This document shows, piece by piece, positions 63,387 to 64,000 of a stretch of 64,000 nt of DNA (position 1 is the stretch's first letter; every line of letters begins with the position of its first letter). The position numbers and the translations under genes were made by a program. The stretch is from CAZSMC01 sp964607755 (GTDB taxonomy: Bacteria; Zhuqueibacterota; Zhuqueibacteria; Residuimicrobiales; Krinioviventaceae), in NCBI GenBank assembly GCA_964607755.1, contig CAZSMC010000006.1:1-64000 (forward strand), in the 5' to 3' direction. A model generated the notes under the pieces. The model was not told the DNA's origin, made no database searches, and saw nothing but the letters and a program-made list of their open reading frames with translations.

Positions 63387-64000
63387 ATGGGTAACTCTAC
63401 GTCATTCATCTGGGGAATTCGTCCGGTGCAGGAATGGCTCGATAGCAAATTGCCAATAAAGTGCCTCTATGTGTCCCGGGATGCAAGCGGGAAATCCATA
63501 CAAACTTTACTCTCAATAGCTGAGAAACGCGGCGTGCCTGTCAAACGGGCAGCGCCTCAACATCTCGAACAATTATCCGGTACCCGCAAGCATCAGAACA
63601 TTGTCGCCAAAGTCAAGCTGCCCGGATATGTGAACTTTTCTGATCTGTTAAAACATGCATTGGAACAGAATGAGCCACCGCTCATAGCCATACTTGATAA
63701 TGTGCAAGACCCGCACAATTTGGGCGCTATCCTGCGCTCTGCAGATGCAGCAGGTTTTCATGGCGTCATTATTCCCCGCGACAAGGCGGCAGGTTTGACC
63801 GCAACTGTGATTAAAACCTCGGCAGGCGCCTCGGCCCACGTCCCGATTGCACGGGTGACTAATATCGCCCGAACCGTTGAAACACTCAAAAAGGAAGGTT
63901 TTTGGATTACCGGTACATCTCAGGACAGTGAACGCGATTACCACGATGTCGATTTCAATGGTCCAAGCGCTATTGTTATGGGCAGCGAAGGCACAGGCAT
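63387..64000 (+). CDS. rlmB: TrmH/RlmB-family 23S rRNA 2'-O-methyltransferase, 5' part
   Basis: A partial gene that runs off the window end; 204 codons are visible. Residues about 5-80 form the RNA-substrate-binding domain (FIWGIRPVQEWL, RKHQNIVAKV). The SPOUT methyltransferase domain follows, with motif 1 (LDNVQDPHNLGAILRSADAAG) and motif 2 beginning at the end (VMGSEGTG). Members methylate G2251 of 23S rRNA or related sites. It is probably co-transcribed with ddl. The symbol rests on the domain pair; a related TrmH-type enzyme is possible. Confidence 0.88.
   Translation, partial: MGNSTSFIWGIRPVQEWLDSKLPIKCLYVSRDASGKSIQTLLSIAEKRGVPVKRAAPQHLEQLSGTRKHQNIVAKVKLPGYVNFSDLLKHALEQNEPPLIAILDNVQDPHNLGAILRSADAAGFHGVIIPRDKAAGLTATVIKTSAGASAHVPIARVTNIARTVETLKKEGFWITGTSQDSERDYHDVDFNGPSAIVMGSEGTG

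Overview
The window looks like part of a metagenome-assembled genome from an anaerobic or facultative heterotroph of the FCB superphylum, most likely the Calditrichota/KSB1/Marinimicrobia side. Three things suggest this. Seven large secreted proteins end in a type IX secretion (T9SS) sorting domain with a YPNPF-type motif followed by a GIYFY-type tail. Secreted carbohydrate-active enzymes are dense. Corrinoid one-carbon genes are present. A run of exactly 100 N at 13385-13484 is a scaffold gap. I see no rRNA, tRNA, CRISPR array or intact transposase.

Layout. 1-15 kb: a YgiT/MqsA-type zinc-finger gene with a frameshifted DUF4258 partner, a membrane-anchored SGNH-hydrolase/TPR protein, a secreted double CBM9-like protein, a repeat-rich stretch with a decayed GH9 glycosidase, a B12-binding radical SAM protein, a two-component system, a ferritin-like protein, a second GH9 protein broken by the gap, and a lone MNT nucleotidyltransferase. 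15.4-28 kb: one long minus-strand gene train. In transcription order it holds a corrinoid-activation-like protein, an MttB-family methyltransferase, a pterin-binding methyltransferase, a second MttB, a corrinoid protein, a third MttB, two asparagine-synthetase-like proteins, an ABC ATPase, and a permease fused to a substrate-binding domain. This reads as a catabolic module that imports a quaternary amine, demethylates it through a corrinoid protein and passes the methyl group to a pterin. The two amidotransferase-like genes are an unexpected addition.

28.7-51 kb: a small heat-shock protein, then a FadL-like porin and five large T9SS-exported arylsulfotransferase-like (ASST) paralogues in two minus-strand groups. 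The first group also holds a TatT-like TPR protein. The second also holds a KASIII-like enzyme and a PAPS-type sulfotransferase. A plus-strand lipoprotein with an internal A-B-A-B duplication lies between the groups. 51-60 kb: a Tat-exported sulfatase, an internally deleted DUF4038 glycosidase, a DUF2442 protein, GH3 and GH127 glycosidases, a frameshifted small coiled-coil gene, and a DoxX/TIM-barrel fusion. 60-64 kb: L-fucose isomerase, D-Ala-D-Ala ligase and the 5' part of an RlmB/TrmH-type rRNA methyltransferase that runs off the window.

Together the genes suggest a bacterium that displays sugar- and sulfate-acting enzymes on its surface, uses deoxy sugars and arabinosides, and can also live on methylated amines. 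Several carbohydrate genes are decaying, so the carbohydrate repertoire seems to be turning over. The least familiar parts are the MttB/amidotransferase/transporter train and the set of surface ASST paralogues.
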